Part shown: one piece after another, positions 1-9,264 of the stretch
Position numbering within the stretch: position 1 is the stretch's first letter
How the letters are laid out: every line of letters begins with the position of its first letter
DNA from: Geminocystis sp. NIES-3708
GTDB lineage: Bacteria; Cyanobacteriota; Cyanobacteriia; Cyanobacteriales; Cyanobacteriaceae
Reading direction: 5' to 3'
Length of the DNA stretch: 64,000 bases
Assembly: GCF_001548095.1 (NCBI RefSeq)
Contig: NZ_AP014815.1
Location: 186,001 to 250,000 of the forward strand
The notes under the pieces: generated by a model
The model's database searches: none
Seen by the model: only the letters and a program-made list of their open reading frames with translations
What the model was told of the DNA's origin: nothing
Position numbers and translations under genes: made by a program

Positions 1-628
1 CCATTTCAATGCTAGGTACAGTAAAGGAAATAGCGCCATAGGGTTCACCCGGCTGTATGTAGTTAAATACTTTTACGGTTTGTGGTGCTCCCGTTGATTG
101 AGACAAAGTAGCTCTTATGGTTTGTAGTTTGTCTGGACGTGGAATATTTTCTCCCCAAAATGTTAATAGTGCACCTTGATAATCACCACCAGGTCCTGAA
201 ATGCGTATGAATCCGTCTTTTTTCCAGAAGAAAGCAGCACAATATTCTCCCGGTGCGGCATCATTTTTGCCCTGAAAGAAATCCCAACCACCGTTATGGT
301 ATCTTTGGAATCGAGGATCATTGGTTAATTGATCTACTTTTTGGGCATTTGAAATCACCAGTTGAATTAAACTAAAAGCCACATTTAGCCTTTCTTGCAT
401 GGGATCATAAGGCTGTGATGAAGGTGTCGAAAAACTTTCTTCTTCTTGTTGTGATCTGTTGATAGCTTCTTGTACTGCACCTATATCATTCATTTCTTGC
501 CAATGTAATCTTTGTTGTTCACAAATGTTTGGCAAATCAGCACACGCTTGAGCTACTTTACCAACAGATAACACCAATGAAATTGTTGCAGTGGAAAGTA
601 TAAAACCAATTAAGTCAATTCGTGCCAT
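1..628 (-). CDS. Secreted protein of unknown function, C-terminus cut by window edge
   Basis: The frame opens with ATG at 626-628 and stays open to base 1, giving 209 codons, so the C-terminus lies outside the window. A strong ribosome-binding site, AGGAGGT, sits about 6 bases upstream. The N-terminus is a signal peptide: a hydrophobic run at residues 5-20 ending VAQA before CADL, so export and cleavage after Ala are likely; a lipoprotein is less likely because the -3 residue is Ala. After a Gln/Glu-rich stretch there is a Gly/aromatic-rich domain with WDFFQGKND and ISGPGGDYQG. I do not recognise the family. It is divergent from the P-loop gene at 798. Confidence 0.7.
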   Translation of the reverse strand, partial: MARIDLIGFILSTATISLVLSVGKVAQACADLPNICEQQRLHWQEMNDIGAVQEAINRSQQEEESFSTPSSQPYDPMQERLNVAFSLIQLVISNAQKVDQLTNDPRFQRYHNGGWDFFQGKNDAAPGEYCAAFFWKKDGFIRISGPGGDYQGALLTFWGENIPRPDKLQTIRATLSQSTGAPQTVKVFNYIQPGEPYGAISFTVPSIEM

Positions 629-668
629 TGCCAACCTCCTACATTGAAATACTCACTTTTTATTTCAA

Positions 669-691
669 TATTATACGAAGATAGTATAATA
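669..691. promoter_or_regulatory. 8-bp inverted repeat carrying back-to-back -10 boxes
   Basis: TATTATAC at 669-676 and GTATAATA at 684-691 are perfect inverted repeats separated by 7 bases. Each arm contains TATAAT in outward orientation: 685-690 on the plus strand and 70-75 of the 600s block (675 to 670) on the minus strand. They point to the P-loop gene (798) and the secreted protein (628). A shared divergent promoter or operator is an inference; no clear -35 box was found. Confidence 0.35.
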
Positions 692-797
692 AAGTATAAA
701 TACTTAATAAATAAAAATATAAAAATTAATTTCAATACAGTTAAAATCAATTTTTACATTGTTATAATAAGTAAAAATTATAGTTAAAATTTAGCCT

Positions 798-2834
798 TTG
801 TCTATTCTCGAATCTCAGCCGATTTGGATTGTCGGTGATAGTTGTTGCGGTAAAACAACCCGTTTAGCTTCTTTGATGGTGAAATGGTTTGAAACATCCT
901 CTTTTCTTGAAAAACCTCTAATTTTATGTGCTAATAATCAAGGAAAAAAAACTTTGATTAATATACTGTTAAATTTGAATAGTAATAGTTATCAGACTAA
1001 AATCCGAACTCCTTTAGCATTGATGATGGAAGATGTTACCCTATTCTATCCCTTACTGTGTCAAGAATTAAATTTACCTTCACAATTACCTATACGTTTA
1101 CGCTCAGAAACTGAACAAGAATTAGCTACTCAATTATGGCAACCACATTTAGCTACTGAGTTAGTGGGAATATTTGGCGGTGAATATAATTGCGTCAGAC
1201 GTATTTTAGATTTTTTACAGTTAGCAACTTCGGGAGGAATTTCCCCTGAAAAAATTGGCGATCACTTATTACAGTCTCATGTTATTAATATAAATAACAA
1301 AAAAAATATCATAGACTTAATCCAAAAATTAATTTTACGATGGCGTGAATGGTGTTTAGAAAAAGGTTTATTAAGTTATGGTTTAATTTATGAACTTTAT
1401 GGACTTTACTTATTACAAAATAATCATTATCAATCTTATTTAAAGAATAATTATAAAGCTATTTTCGCCGATGATGTAGATGATTATCCTGCCATGATGA
1501 AGGATTTAGCTGAAATATTTATAGAAGAAAAAAAATATGGAGTTTTTACCTATAATCAAAACGGCAAAATTTCTTTAGGTTTAAGTGGAGATCCTGAATA
1601 TTTACAAAAACTATCCAATTTATGTAATCAAGAATTATTAATAATTAATCATCTCAATAGTTTACGGATAAAAGTTGAAAATATTATTTTAGAAACTATA
1701 AATAAAGGTTATTCTGACCAAAAGTTTCCTGAAAATATGATAAATATTAAAACAAATTCTAGGGGAGATTTATTAAATATAATAGCTGATTGTATTATTA
1801 AGTCAATTAAATCAGGAAAAATTCAAGCTGATGAGATAGCAATTATAGCTCCCGGATTAGATGAAATTGCCCGTTATACTATTATGAGTTATCTCAAAGA
1901 TAATGACATAGAAACTAAGCCAATAAATGAACAACGCCCATTAATTACATCTCCTTTAATACGCAGTATTTTAACCCTTTTAACTTTATTATATGAAGGA
2001 AATGGTCTATTATTAAAAAAAGAAATGATTACAGAAATGTTGGTTATTTTATCATGGGAAAATATTGATTTGGTGAGAGGAGGTTTATTAGTAGATTATT
2101 GTTATTCTCCCGATATAAAATCACCCCGTTTATTAACAGTAGAATCATTTCCTAGATGGGATAGATTGACTTATCAAAGTTTAGAATATTACAATCAAAT
2201 TCGAGAATGGATTGATCAAAATCAAGAAAAAATTAATCAAGGAAATAATCATCTTTTAGGAGTCATTGACAATATTTTAGAGCATTTTTTTCTGAATATA
2301 GAAAAATTAAACTATAGTCAATTAGCCACCATCAGAGAATTTAGAGAAACTGCTCAACATTTTTGGGAAATACAAAAACGATTGAAAAACGAAAATATCA
2401 ACGATATACTTACTCAACTAATTAACTTATTACGTAAAGGTACAATTACAGCAAATCCCTTACCAATGACAACAATACCCCCTTTAATCGCTATTGAAAC
2501 TAAAGCCGTAGCCATCGCATCTGTATATCAATATCGCTCTTCTCGTGTTCATCATCGTTGGCAATTTTGGTTAGATATTGGCACTAATTATTGGAGTCAA
2601 AGCGGAGAATTATTAGCTTCATCTATTTTATTAAAATCATGGCAACCAAATTCTCAAATTATTTCTGAGGAGATAGAATCAGAAAATGAAAGACTGACGA
2701 GAATCATGCAAGATTTATTAGCTAGAGTCACAGAAAAAATTTTTCTTTGTTATAGCGAGTTAGATGTTAAAGGTAGTGAACAGACAGGTAAATTATCATC
2801 TTTAATTAACAATTCCACTCAAAATTATCCTTAA
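798..2834 (+). CDS. AddB/UvrD-like P-loop protein (putative recombination or repair helicase relative)
   Basis: A 678-residue protein with a Walker A motif, GDSCCGKT, at residues 13-20. Near residue 225 an acidic stretch, FADDVDDYP, could serve as Walker B. Residues about 340-400 (DEIAIIAPGL, then a PLITSPLIRSIL segment) resemble the second half of superfamily 1 helicases such as UvrD/AddB. I see no convincing C-terminal nuclease motif. The start must be TTG at 798: an in-frame TAG lies at 792-794, and the next ATG (about codon 27) would remove the Walker A motif. It ends 12 bases before the tRNA nucleotidyltransferase and is probably co-transcribed with it. Family assignment is by motif pattern only. 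Confidence 0.6.
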   Translation: MSILESQPIWIVGDSCCGKTTRLASLMVKWFETSSFLEKPLILCANNQGKKTLINILLNLNSNSYQTKIRTPLALMMEDVTLFYPLLCQELNLPSQLPIRLRSETEQELATQLWQPHLATELVGIFGGEYNCVRRILDFLQLATSGGISPEKIGDHLLQSHVININNKKNIIDLIQKLILRWREWCLEKGLLSYGLIYELYGLYLLQNNHYQSYLKNNYKAIFADDVDDYPAMMKDLAEIFIEEKKYGVFTYNQNGKISLGLSGDPEYLQKLSNLCNQELLIINHLNSLRIKVENIILETINKGYSDQKFPENMINIKTNSRGDLLNIIADCIIKSIKSGKIQADEIAIIAPGLDEIARYTIMSYLKDNDIETKPINEQRPLITSPLIRSILTLLTLLYEGNGLLLKKEMITEMLVILSWENIDLVRGGLLVDYCYSPDIKSPRLLTVESFPRWDRLTYQSLEYYNQIREWIDQNQEKINQGNNHLLGVIDNILEHFFLNIEKLNYSQLATIREFRETAQHFWEIQKRLKNENINDILTQLINLLRKGTITANPLPMTTIPPLIAIETKAVAIASVYQYRSSRVHHRWQFWLDIGTNYWSQSGELLASSILLKSWQPNSQIISEEIESENERLTRIMQDLLARVTEKIFLCYSELDVKGSEQTGKLSSLINNSTQNYP

Positions 2835-2846
2835 TTTAACAATCAA

Positions 2847-5552
2847 ATGGATTTAATTTTATGTCATCAAACAGCAGATTTCGATGCTTTAGGGGCAGCC
2901 GTCGGTTTAACAAAATTACATCATGGTGCAAAAATTGTCTTAACTGGAGGGGCTCATCCTTCGGTAAAACGTTTTCTAGCATTGCATCGAGATGAACTAA
3001 ATTTAATCGAATTTCGTAGTGTTAACCCTCAAAAAATCCGCCGTTTATTTATCGTTGATACTCAGCAAGGAGAGCGATTAGGAAAAGCATTGGAATGGTT
3101 ACAGATGAAGAGTTTAGAATCTATTACCATTTATGATCATCACCCAGAAAATAAATCTATTAGTGCGACTACTTTTAAATATATCGAAAAAGTGGGAGCT
3201 TGTTCCACAATTATTTGTGAACTTTTGCAACAAAATTCTATCACCCTTAATAATATAGAAGCCACTGTCATCGCTTTAGGTATTCATGTGGATACTGGTT
3301 CACTTACTTTTGAACAAACTACTCCCAGAGATGCCTTAGCTTTAGCATGGTTGATGAGTCAAGGAATTAATATTCGCAGTTTAAGTGAATATGTTGAACC
3401 CAGTTTATCTCCCCAATTACAAGCATTATTTCCCCAAGTATTGAAAAATTTACACACAGAGATAATTAATGGTAGTTGTGTGGGGTGGATGGTGTTAGAA
3501 ACTTCAAATTTCATTGCTGGATTGTCTAATTTAACAGAAAGAATTAGAAATTTAGTGGAAATTGATGTCTTATTGTTAGGACATTTTTATGGTAAAAAAG
3601 GCAAACAAGGAAAATTAACAATTATTGGACGTAGTAAGTTAGAGTCTGTGAATTTAGCTAATATTTTCACAGATTTTGGCGGTGGTGGACACAGTAGTGC
3701 GGCTTCTTTTTGTTGGCGATGTGATAATCCTCAAGATGTAATCGATAATTTACTACATCGTATTAAAAATTTAATTCCTCTTTCTCTTACCGCAACAGAT
3801 TTAATGTCATCTCCTGTAAGAACAATTATTCCTTACACGACTATAGAAGAAGCTCAAAGAATTTTACTCCGTTATGGACATTCTGGTTTATGTGTTGTGA
3901 ATAAAGAAGGAGAATTGCAAGGAGTGATTTCTCGTCGTGACATTGATTTAGCTTTACATCATGGCTTTTCCCATGCACCTGTTAAAGGTTATATGACAAA
4001 AAATGTACAAGTAATTAACCCTGATACTTCTTTAAATGAGATTGAAGGATTGATGGTAAATAATGATATTGGCAGATTACCCGTCATTAGGGATCATCAA
4101 TTATTAGGCATTGTTACCCGCACAGATGTTTTAAGGTATCTTCATCAACCTAACTTCAATCTCGATAATTCTCAGGAAAAAGAAAATTCTCCTTTACTGT
4201 CTTGTTTTTTTCCCTCTTTGGCAAAACATTTACATCCATCCATCTGGAAATTATTACAACAGGCGGCAAGTTATGCACAAAGTCAAGGATGGCATCTTTA
4301 TCTGGTAGGAGGAGGAGTAAGAGATTTATTACTGACACCAGAATCCGAAACTTTCTCCTTACAAGATATTGATTTAGTAGTAGACGGTTTTCATCGTAAT
4401 GCTGTTACTGAAGCAGGAGTCAAATTAGCTGAAGCACTACAAAGTTTTTATCCTCAAGCCCGTCTCAGTATTCATGGAGAGTTTCAGACGGCGGCTTTAT
4501 TATGGCATAAAGACAAAAATTTAGGCTCATTATGGTTAGATATTGCCACTGCACGCACGGAGTTTTATCCTTATCCAGCCGCAAATCCAGAAGTTGAATC
4601 TTCTTCCATTCGTCAAGATTTATATCGCCGAGATTTTACTATTAATGCCTTGGCTATAAGGCTTACTAATCCTCATGGTGGTGAGTTATTAGATTTTTTC
4701 GGTGGTTTACAGGATTTACGCTCGAATCTTATCAAAGTTTTGCATCCTAATAGCTTTATAGAAGATCCTACCAGAATTTTTCGGGCGGTGAGATTTGCAG
4801 TAAGATTAAATTTTACCATCGAAAACCAAACAAGAGAATATATCAACTATGCTATTTCTAGTGGCGTTTATGAAAGAGTTTCCCTCGAAAAAACTTCTAT
4901 TCCTGCTTTAACAACCCGTTTGAAAGCAGAATTAACTTATATTCTTCAAGCCAAATACTGGAAACAGGCTTTAAAATTATTAGACGAAGTAGGTGCATTA
5001 ATTTGTTTACATCCTCAGTGTAAATTGACTCCTGAATTATGGTGGCAAATTCGTTGTCTTCATCGATGGTTAAGATACTATAATTTGAATCAACAAAATC
5101 AGAAAGTATCTTCTTGGTTATTAAGACTAGAAATTATTTTGGCATCTTTTGAAGAAGGAGTAAAAGTAGCTGAAAATTTACAATTACCGAAAGAAAGTAT
5201 TGAAAGATTAAGACACCTATCAATTGATAATGAAAAAATTAAAAATAGATTACTCTCTTGTGAAAGTATAAGTCAAAAGGTAGAATTTTTAGCAATCTAT
5301 CAACCTTTTACCCTTTTACTTATCGCCGTCAAAAATAATAAACAAATTAGAAGTATTCTTTGGGATTATTTAATGCACTGGAGTAAAATAAAATCTCCTT
5401 TAAATGGAAAAGATTTACAGAATTTGGGTTATAAACCAGGGAAACAATATAAAGAAATGTTAACAAAAGTACAGGCTTTAGTATTAGATGGCAAGATTAA
5501 AAATAAAAAAGAGGCAATGGATTTTATTAGTAACAACTATCCCCTTGTATAA
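2847..5552 (+). CDS. DHH-CBS-poly(A) polymerase fusion, probable A-adding tRNA nucleotidyltransferase
   Basis: A 901-residue, three-part protein. Residues 1-310 are a DHH phosphoesterase: DFDALGAA at 11-18, DHH at 97-99 and the DHHA1 signature GGGGHSSAA at 278-286. Residues about 315-435 hold two CBS domains, likely nucleotide sensors. Residues about 475-900 are a class II nucleotidyltransferase: GGGVRD at 488-493, metal-binding DID at 507-509, RRDFTIN at 594-600 and DPTRIFRAVRF near 645. Some bacteria, including cyanobacteria and Aquifex, split CCA addition between CC-adding and A-adding enzymes, and the DHH/CBS-extended form is generally the A-adding one. A-specificity is inferred. It completes or repairs tRNA 3' ends. 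Confidence 0.85.
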   Translation: MDLILCHQTADFDALGAAVGLTKLHHGAKIVLTGGAHPSVKRFLALHRDELNLIEFRSVNPQKIRRLFIVDTQQGERLGKALEWLQMKSLESITIYDHHPENKSISATTFKYIEKVGACSTIICELLQQNSITLNNIEATVIALGIHVDTGSLTFEQTTPRDALALAWLMSQGINIRSLSEYVEPSLSPQLQALFPQVLKNLHTEIINGSCVGWMVLETSNFIAGLSNLTERIRNLVEIDVLLLGHFYGKKGKQGKLTIIGRSKLESVNLANIFTDFGGGGHSSAASFCWRCDNPQDVIDNLLHRIKNLIPLSLTATDLMSSPVRTIIPYTTIEEAQRILLRYGHSGLCVVNKEGELQGVISRRDIDLALHHGFSHAPVKGYMTKNVQVINPDTSLNEIEGLMVNNDIGRLPVIRDHQLLGIVTRTDVLRYLHQPNFNLDNSQEKENSPLLSCFFPSLAKHLHPSIWKLLQQAASYAQSQGWHLYLVGGGVRDLLLTPESETFSLQDIDLVVDGFHRNAVTEAGVKLAEALQSFYPQARLSIHGEFQTAALLWHKDKNLGSLWLDIATARTEFYPYPAANPEVESSSIRQDLYRRDFTINALAIRLTNPHGGELLDFFGGLQDLRSNLIKVLHPNSFIEDPTRIFRAVRFAVRLNFTIENQTREYINYAISSGVYERVSLEKTSIPALTTRLKAELTYILQAKYWKQALKLLDEVGALICLHPQCKLTPELWWQIRCLHRWLRYYNLNQQNQKVSSWLLRLEIILASFEEGVKVAENLQLPKESIERLRHLSIDNEKIKNRLLSCESISQKVEFLAIYQPFTLLLIAVKNNKQIRSILWDYLMHWSKIKSPLNGKDLQNLGYKPGKQYKEMLTKVQALVLDGKIKNKKEAMDFISNNYPLV

Positions 5553-5657
5553 TGAAATTTTTTAAATTTTAAAAAACTTTGACTTTTAGATATACTTTAT
5601 ATATCATTCATTATCCTTATATTATTTACTATTTGATCTATAAATTTATATAGTGTT

Positions 5658-5951
5658 ATGAGCAAATCATCTTCCATAATATCTCAATCAAATCTTCAAT
5701 CTCCTAATTTAGAATTACCCTCGACTGAGTTAATCAAAAAATCGCCAATTGCTAAGAAAAAAGTTGATAATGATATTACTAATAAAAAAGAAATCAACTA
5801 CTTCAATATATTTAAAAATTTAATTATTGTTACCAGTATTATTTTTAGTTTTGGTGGTTTAGGATTTGGTTTGGGTTTACGTTATGGAATAAATGTTGAT
5901 ATTTATCAATCTAAAATTTTTCCTGCTAATAATTTCAATTCTTATGATTAG
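5658..5951 (+). CDS. Small single-pass membrane protein, unknown function
   Basis: A 97-residue protein. The first 50 residues are polar, rich in Ser, Asn, Lys and Ile, and look disordered. A hydrophobic Gly-rich segment at about residues 52-72 (LIIVTSIIFSFGGLGFGLGL) is a likely transmembrane helix, followed by a short tail. Positive residues before the helix suggest the N-terminus stays in the cytoplasm. No Shine-Dalgarno sequence is obvious ahead of the ATG. It lies about 105 bases after the tRNA nucleotidyltransferase, in the same direction. I do not recognise the family. Confidence 0.6.
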   Translation: MSKSSSIISQSNLQSPNLELPSTELIKKSPIAKKKVDNDITNKKEINYFNIFKNLIIVTSIIFSFGGLGFGLGLRYGINVDIYQSKIFPANNFNSYD

Positions 5952-6106
5952 AACAATTATTTAGCTATTACTTATATTTAATAGACATCTCTAATAATTA
6001 TTAATTTAGCAAAGATAAAACTTTTACTAAAAAGGTAAAAATCTTTTTTGACAAGTCTCGTATAAAGCAATAATATTTTACCGACTAAATAATGAGGAAA
6101 TAAAAA

Positions 6107-7342
6107 ATGAATAGAAAATTTTTATTAACTATCTTAGTATTAATGGGAATTCCTTTTTTTTTAACCATTCAAAAAATAACATCTAAAGCCGAAACTACAA
6201 GTTTTACTAATGACTTTTTAAAATGTGAAAATGAACAATGTTTTTCTGTTAAAAATCAAACACTATCATCAAAAAGTATTGCTAATAATACGACTATTGA
6301 TAAACCAAAAATAGAAATAGCAATCTTACTCGATTCTAGTAATAGTATGGATGGTTTAATTGAGCAAACTCGAACTCAAATCTGGAAAGTTATTAACGCC
6401 ATCTCTGATGTTACGAAGAATGAAGAAAAACCTATTTTTCGAGTGTCTCTTTATCATTATGGTAATAATTCCCTGCCTTCTGTAGAAGGATTTCAAAGAA
6501 TGCTTAACGAGTTAACAACAGATTTGGATGTTGTCTCAGAAAAACTATTTAGTATTCAAACTAATGGAGGGCAAGAATATTCAGGTTGGGTCATTGATTC
6601 AGCGACAAAAGAGTTGCAATGGAGTGATAATCCAGATGATTTTCGTGTCATATTTATAGCAGGAAATGAACCTTTTGATCAAGGTAGTATGGATTGGCAA
6701 AAAGCGATTAATTCGGCGGTAAAAAAAGATATTTTAGTTAATACAATTTATTGTGGTTTGGCAGAAAACTCGGAAAGTGATTTATGGGTGAAGGCGGCGG
6801 ATATGGGTAAGGGTAACTTTTTTAATATTAATCAAGATCAAGAATTTGTCAATATTCCCAGTCCTCATGATAAACAGATTACTGACTTAAATCAATCATT
6901 AAATCAAACTTATATTCCTTATGGTAATCAAGGTAATATTGGTTATGCAAGACAACAACAACAGGACATGAATGCTATTAGTAGCCCTAATTCTGAAGCT
7001 GTGTTAAATCGTGCCGTGACAAAAACTACGAGTAATTATCGTAATTCTAATTGGGATTTAGTTGATGCTTTTACTGATGGGGTTACGGATTTAAAAGCTA
7101 TAGATAATAACAGTTTACCAGAAAATATGCGGGGAATGACTACAGAAGAAAAGATAAAATATATTCAAACCATGAAGGAAGAAAGAGAAAAAATCAGTAA
7201 ACAAATAGCTGAATTATCTCAAAAAAGAGATGATTATATTCGCAAAAATCTTCCTCAATCTTTTCAAGAAAATACCCTCGATATTTTAATGATTGAAACT
7301 TTAAAAAAACAATTATCAGCAAAAGGATTTATTGTTAAATAA
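6107..7342 (+). CDS. Secreted von Willebrand factor A domain protein
   Basis: A 411-residue protein with an N-terminal signal peptide (residues about 4-28, ending TSKAET). Residues about 68-250 form a VWA domain: the metal-ion-dependent adhesion site DSSNS is at 76-80, and a Thr/Asp-containing strand follows in the FRVIFIAGNEPFDQG region. The C-terminal 150 residues are Gln/Asn-rich, then a charged coiled-coil-like stretch (MKEEREKISKQIAELSQKRD). VWA domains bind protein partners through a divalent metal, so a periplasmic or envelope adhesion or scaffold role is plausible. AGGAAAT lies about 8 bases before the ATG. It appears monocistronic. Confidence 0.8.
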   Translation: MNRKFLLTILVLMGIPFFLTIQKITSKAETTSFTNDFLKCENEQCFSVKNQTLSSKSIANNTTIDKPKIEIAILLDSSNSMDGLIEQTRTQIWKVINAISDVTKNEEKPIFRVSLYHYGNNSLPSVEGFQRMLNELTTDLDVVSEKLFSIQTNGGQEYSGWVIDSATKELQWSDNPDDFRVIFIAGNEPFDQGSMDWQKAINSAVKKDILVNTIYCGLAENSESDLWVKAADMGKGNFFNINQDQEFVNIPSPHDKQITDLNQSLNQTYIPYGNQGNIGYARQQQQDMNAISSPNSEAVLNRAVTKTTSNYRNSNWDLVDAFTDGVTDLKAIDNNSLPENMRGMTTEEKIKYIQTMKEEREKISKQIAELSQKRDDYIRKNLPQSFQENTLDILMIETLKKQLSAKGFIVK

Positions 7343-7344
7343 TG

Positions 7345-7372
7345 AAAGGATTGCTGAAAAAATGCCTTTTTT
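7345..7372 (+). terminator. Possible intrinsic terminator after the VWA gene
   Basis: AAAGG...GC pairs imperfectly with GC...CCTTTT across a roughly 9-base loop, with a short bulge, and runs into six Ts just downstream of the stop codon at 7342. The stem is weak, so the call is tentative. Confidence 0.35.
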
Positions 7373-7586
7373 GATAGCAAAAGAAAGATAAAAATTAGGA
7401 AAATATCGATAAATATAACGAAAGATATTAATTTAAGTATTAAGACTAAGTACAACTAAAAAAAGAAAATAAAATCAAAAATATTGAGTTTTTGAATAAA
7501 TATAACCAAAATATTGCGATTTATTATTAATAGTATTTTAAAAACCTTGATTATATAAAATTTTATATTTATTCAGCTAATTTTTA

Positions 7587-8909
7587 TCATTCATCTTTTT
7601 TCTGTCTAAGTCTTTTCTGCCATTGTTGATCTATTTTATCTTTTTGTGTTAACTGTTGATCTAGCAAATCTTTTTCTGTGGAATAAGCCAAATTTTCTTG
7701 ATTGATAATTGTTTGATTAGCGAATTGTTGAGCATAATTAATTTTTAACTCTAATTCTTTACTAGATTTTAATATATTAGCTTTTTGTTCTCTTTTATTA
7801 TTTCTTTCATTTACTTTATTATTGCGATTTTGTAGCCAAAAATAACGAATTAAAGGAATTGTTAAATAACTAATTGCATAAGTTAACAATAATGGGTAAA
7901 GAAAGTCAATAAATAAGATAAAACCACCAATTTCTTCTGCTATTTCTGGTGTTAATAATGAGCCTAAGACTAAAGCTAATACTATATTAACTGCACCTAA
8001 AACAATCGCCAATATTTTTTGACTACTTGTTGCTTGACTAAATTGCCATAAATTTTCTTTCAAATAAGGAGAGATAGCCACTTTTTCTCTAGCTTCTGCC
8101 TTGACTTGTAGTTCAGGAAAATAATAAATAATCTCACCTTTTTCTGATACTTCTGGATAACCATTAAAACGAATTAAAACAGGTAAAACATAACCTTCAT
8201 CTCGTTCATTATAAATGTTAATATTATCTAAATAAGGAGCTAATTGTTCAGCGATAATCGCACCATTATTATTTTGAATTGTTGTGGCTATACTTCGCCA
8301 ACGTTTTTCTTCAAAATTAGCATTTGGATTACCATCACCAAAAAGAAAAGAATAAATTGATTCTAAAAAATTAAGCTCATTTTCAGAAGAATTACTGATT
8401 TGTCTTTGATAACGCTTTTGTTGATAATTAGGGGTGAATATCCAGAAAATATCAGGAGAAAACCAAAACCTTGGGAAAAAGAAAGTTCCTCCTTCTTGTC
8501 TGCTTGAATTACTATTACTGTCACTATCACTATCATTTTTACTATTAATAGCTATTACAATTACTAAAATAGCTACAAGCATTAAAATAATAGAAGAAAT
8601 TAATAAAATTCCAAAAGATATTCTAATTAAATAAAAAATAATTTGCCACGTTTTTTGTAAGAATTTTTGCCAACGTAATTGCCAATACTTATTTCTTAAA
8701 ATACTACGAAAATTAGGAGAAAATAAATAAGCTATATCTCCTGTTTCAGCTACTTGTAAATTACCGTTGGTATCCGAAGCCAGATTTAATAATTCTTGTT
8801 GTACAATCTTTAAATCTAATCCCGATTTACTAGCAACATCCCCCACTGTAACTCGATAATTTAATTCTTCAATAGACTGCATAACCGCAGGATTTGGACT
8901 ACTGATCAT
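7587..8909 (-). CDS. Cyanobacterial multi-pass membrane protein with N-terminal winged-helix-like segment
   Basis: About 440 residues. The N-terminal 70 residues (EELNYRVTVGDVASKSGLDL) look like a small helix-turn-helix or winged-helix fold. A hydrophobic helix near residues 95-120 and two more near 300-350 (KILAIVLGAVNIVLALVLGSLL and the following segment) are likely transmembrane. The C-terminus is a charged, coiled-coil-like tail. Proteins with this layout are conserved in cyanobacteria and, from memory, in chloroplasts, but I cannot name a function. ATG at 8907-8909 is preferred to an upstream TTG at 8915; the conserved part begins at the Met at 8882, which could also be the true start. 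Confidence 0.65.
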   Translation of the reverse strand: MISSPNPAVMQSIEELNYRVTVGDVASKSGLDLKIVQQELLNLASDTNGNLQVAETGDIAYLFSPNFRSILRNKYWQLRWQKFLQKTWQIIFYLIRISFGILLISSIILMLVAILVIVIAINSKNDSDSDSNSNSSRQEGGTFFFPRFWFSPDIFWIFTPNYQQKRYQRQISNSSENELNFLESIYSFLFGDGNPNANFEEKRWRSIATTIQNNNGAIIAEQLAPYLDNINIYNERDEGYVLPVLIRFNGYPEVSEKGEIIYYFPELQVKAEAREKVAISPYLKENLWQFSQATSSQKILAIVLGAVNIVLALVLGSLLTPEIAEEIGGFILFIDFLYPLLLTYAISYLTIPLIRYFWLQNRNNKVNERNNKREQKANILKSSKELELKINYAQQFANQTIINQENLAYSTEKDLLDQQLTQKDKIDQQWQKRLRQKKDE

Positions 8910-8915
8910 AATCAA

Positions 8916-9264
8916 TAAATTAGGATTTTTTCTTTTAGTATGCCAAATTTTAGTTTCTTATTAGCAGTTTTTTGTCAGAATATAAAACAAAAGCAATTAA
9001 GATAGCATCCGACTGTGTGAGTTGTAAGATTTTTAGAGGTGTTGGTTGTTAGCTTTGAGCTATAGATAGTAAGATTTACAGACTTTTTTTAAAATTTTTA
9101 ATGATTCACCAATAATTTAGGATTTTAATAGAGTTTTTAGACCAAACATATAATTACTGTAAGACAACGAAAAAAAGAATCAATAATAGGAACAATAAAA
9201 GCTAAAATTCATTCTCGGTAGCTAAATATTTAGCTAAAATTAATTTGTCAAATAATTTATTTTC
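8916..9264. other. Divergent intergenic region, 349 bp
   Basis: No open frame or RNA gene is apparent. It separates the membrane protein (minus) from the DUF3887-like protein (plus) and holds the 18-bp palindrome at 9219-9236. The rest is AT-rich with no motif I can support. Confidence 0.5.
9219..9236. promoter_or_regulatory. 18-bp perfect palindrome upstream of the DUF3887-like gene
   Basis: TAGCTAAATATTTAGCTA is its own reverse complement and ends 28 bases before the ATG at 9265. A related 14-bp palindrome with the same TTTAGCTAAA core lies 25 bases before lnt (41248-41261). A dimeric repressor site is possible; AT-rich chance is the alternative. Confidence 0.35.
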
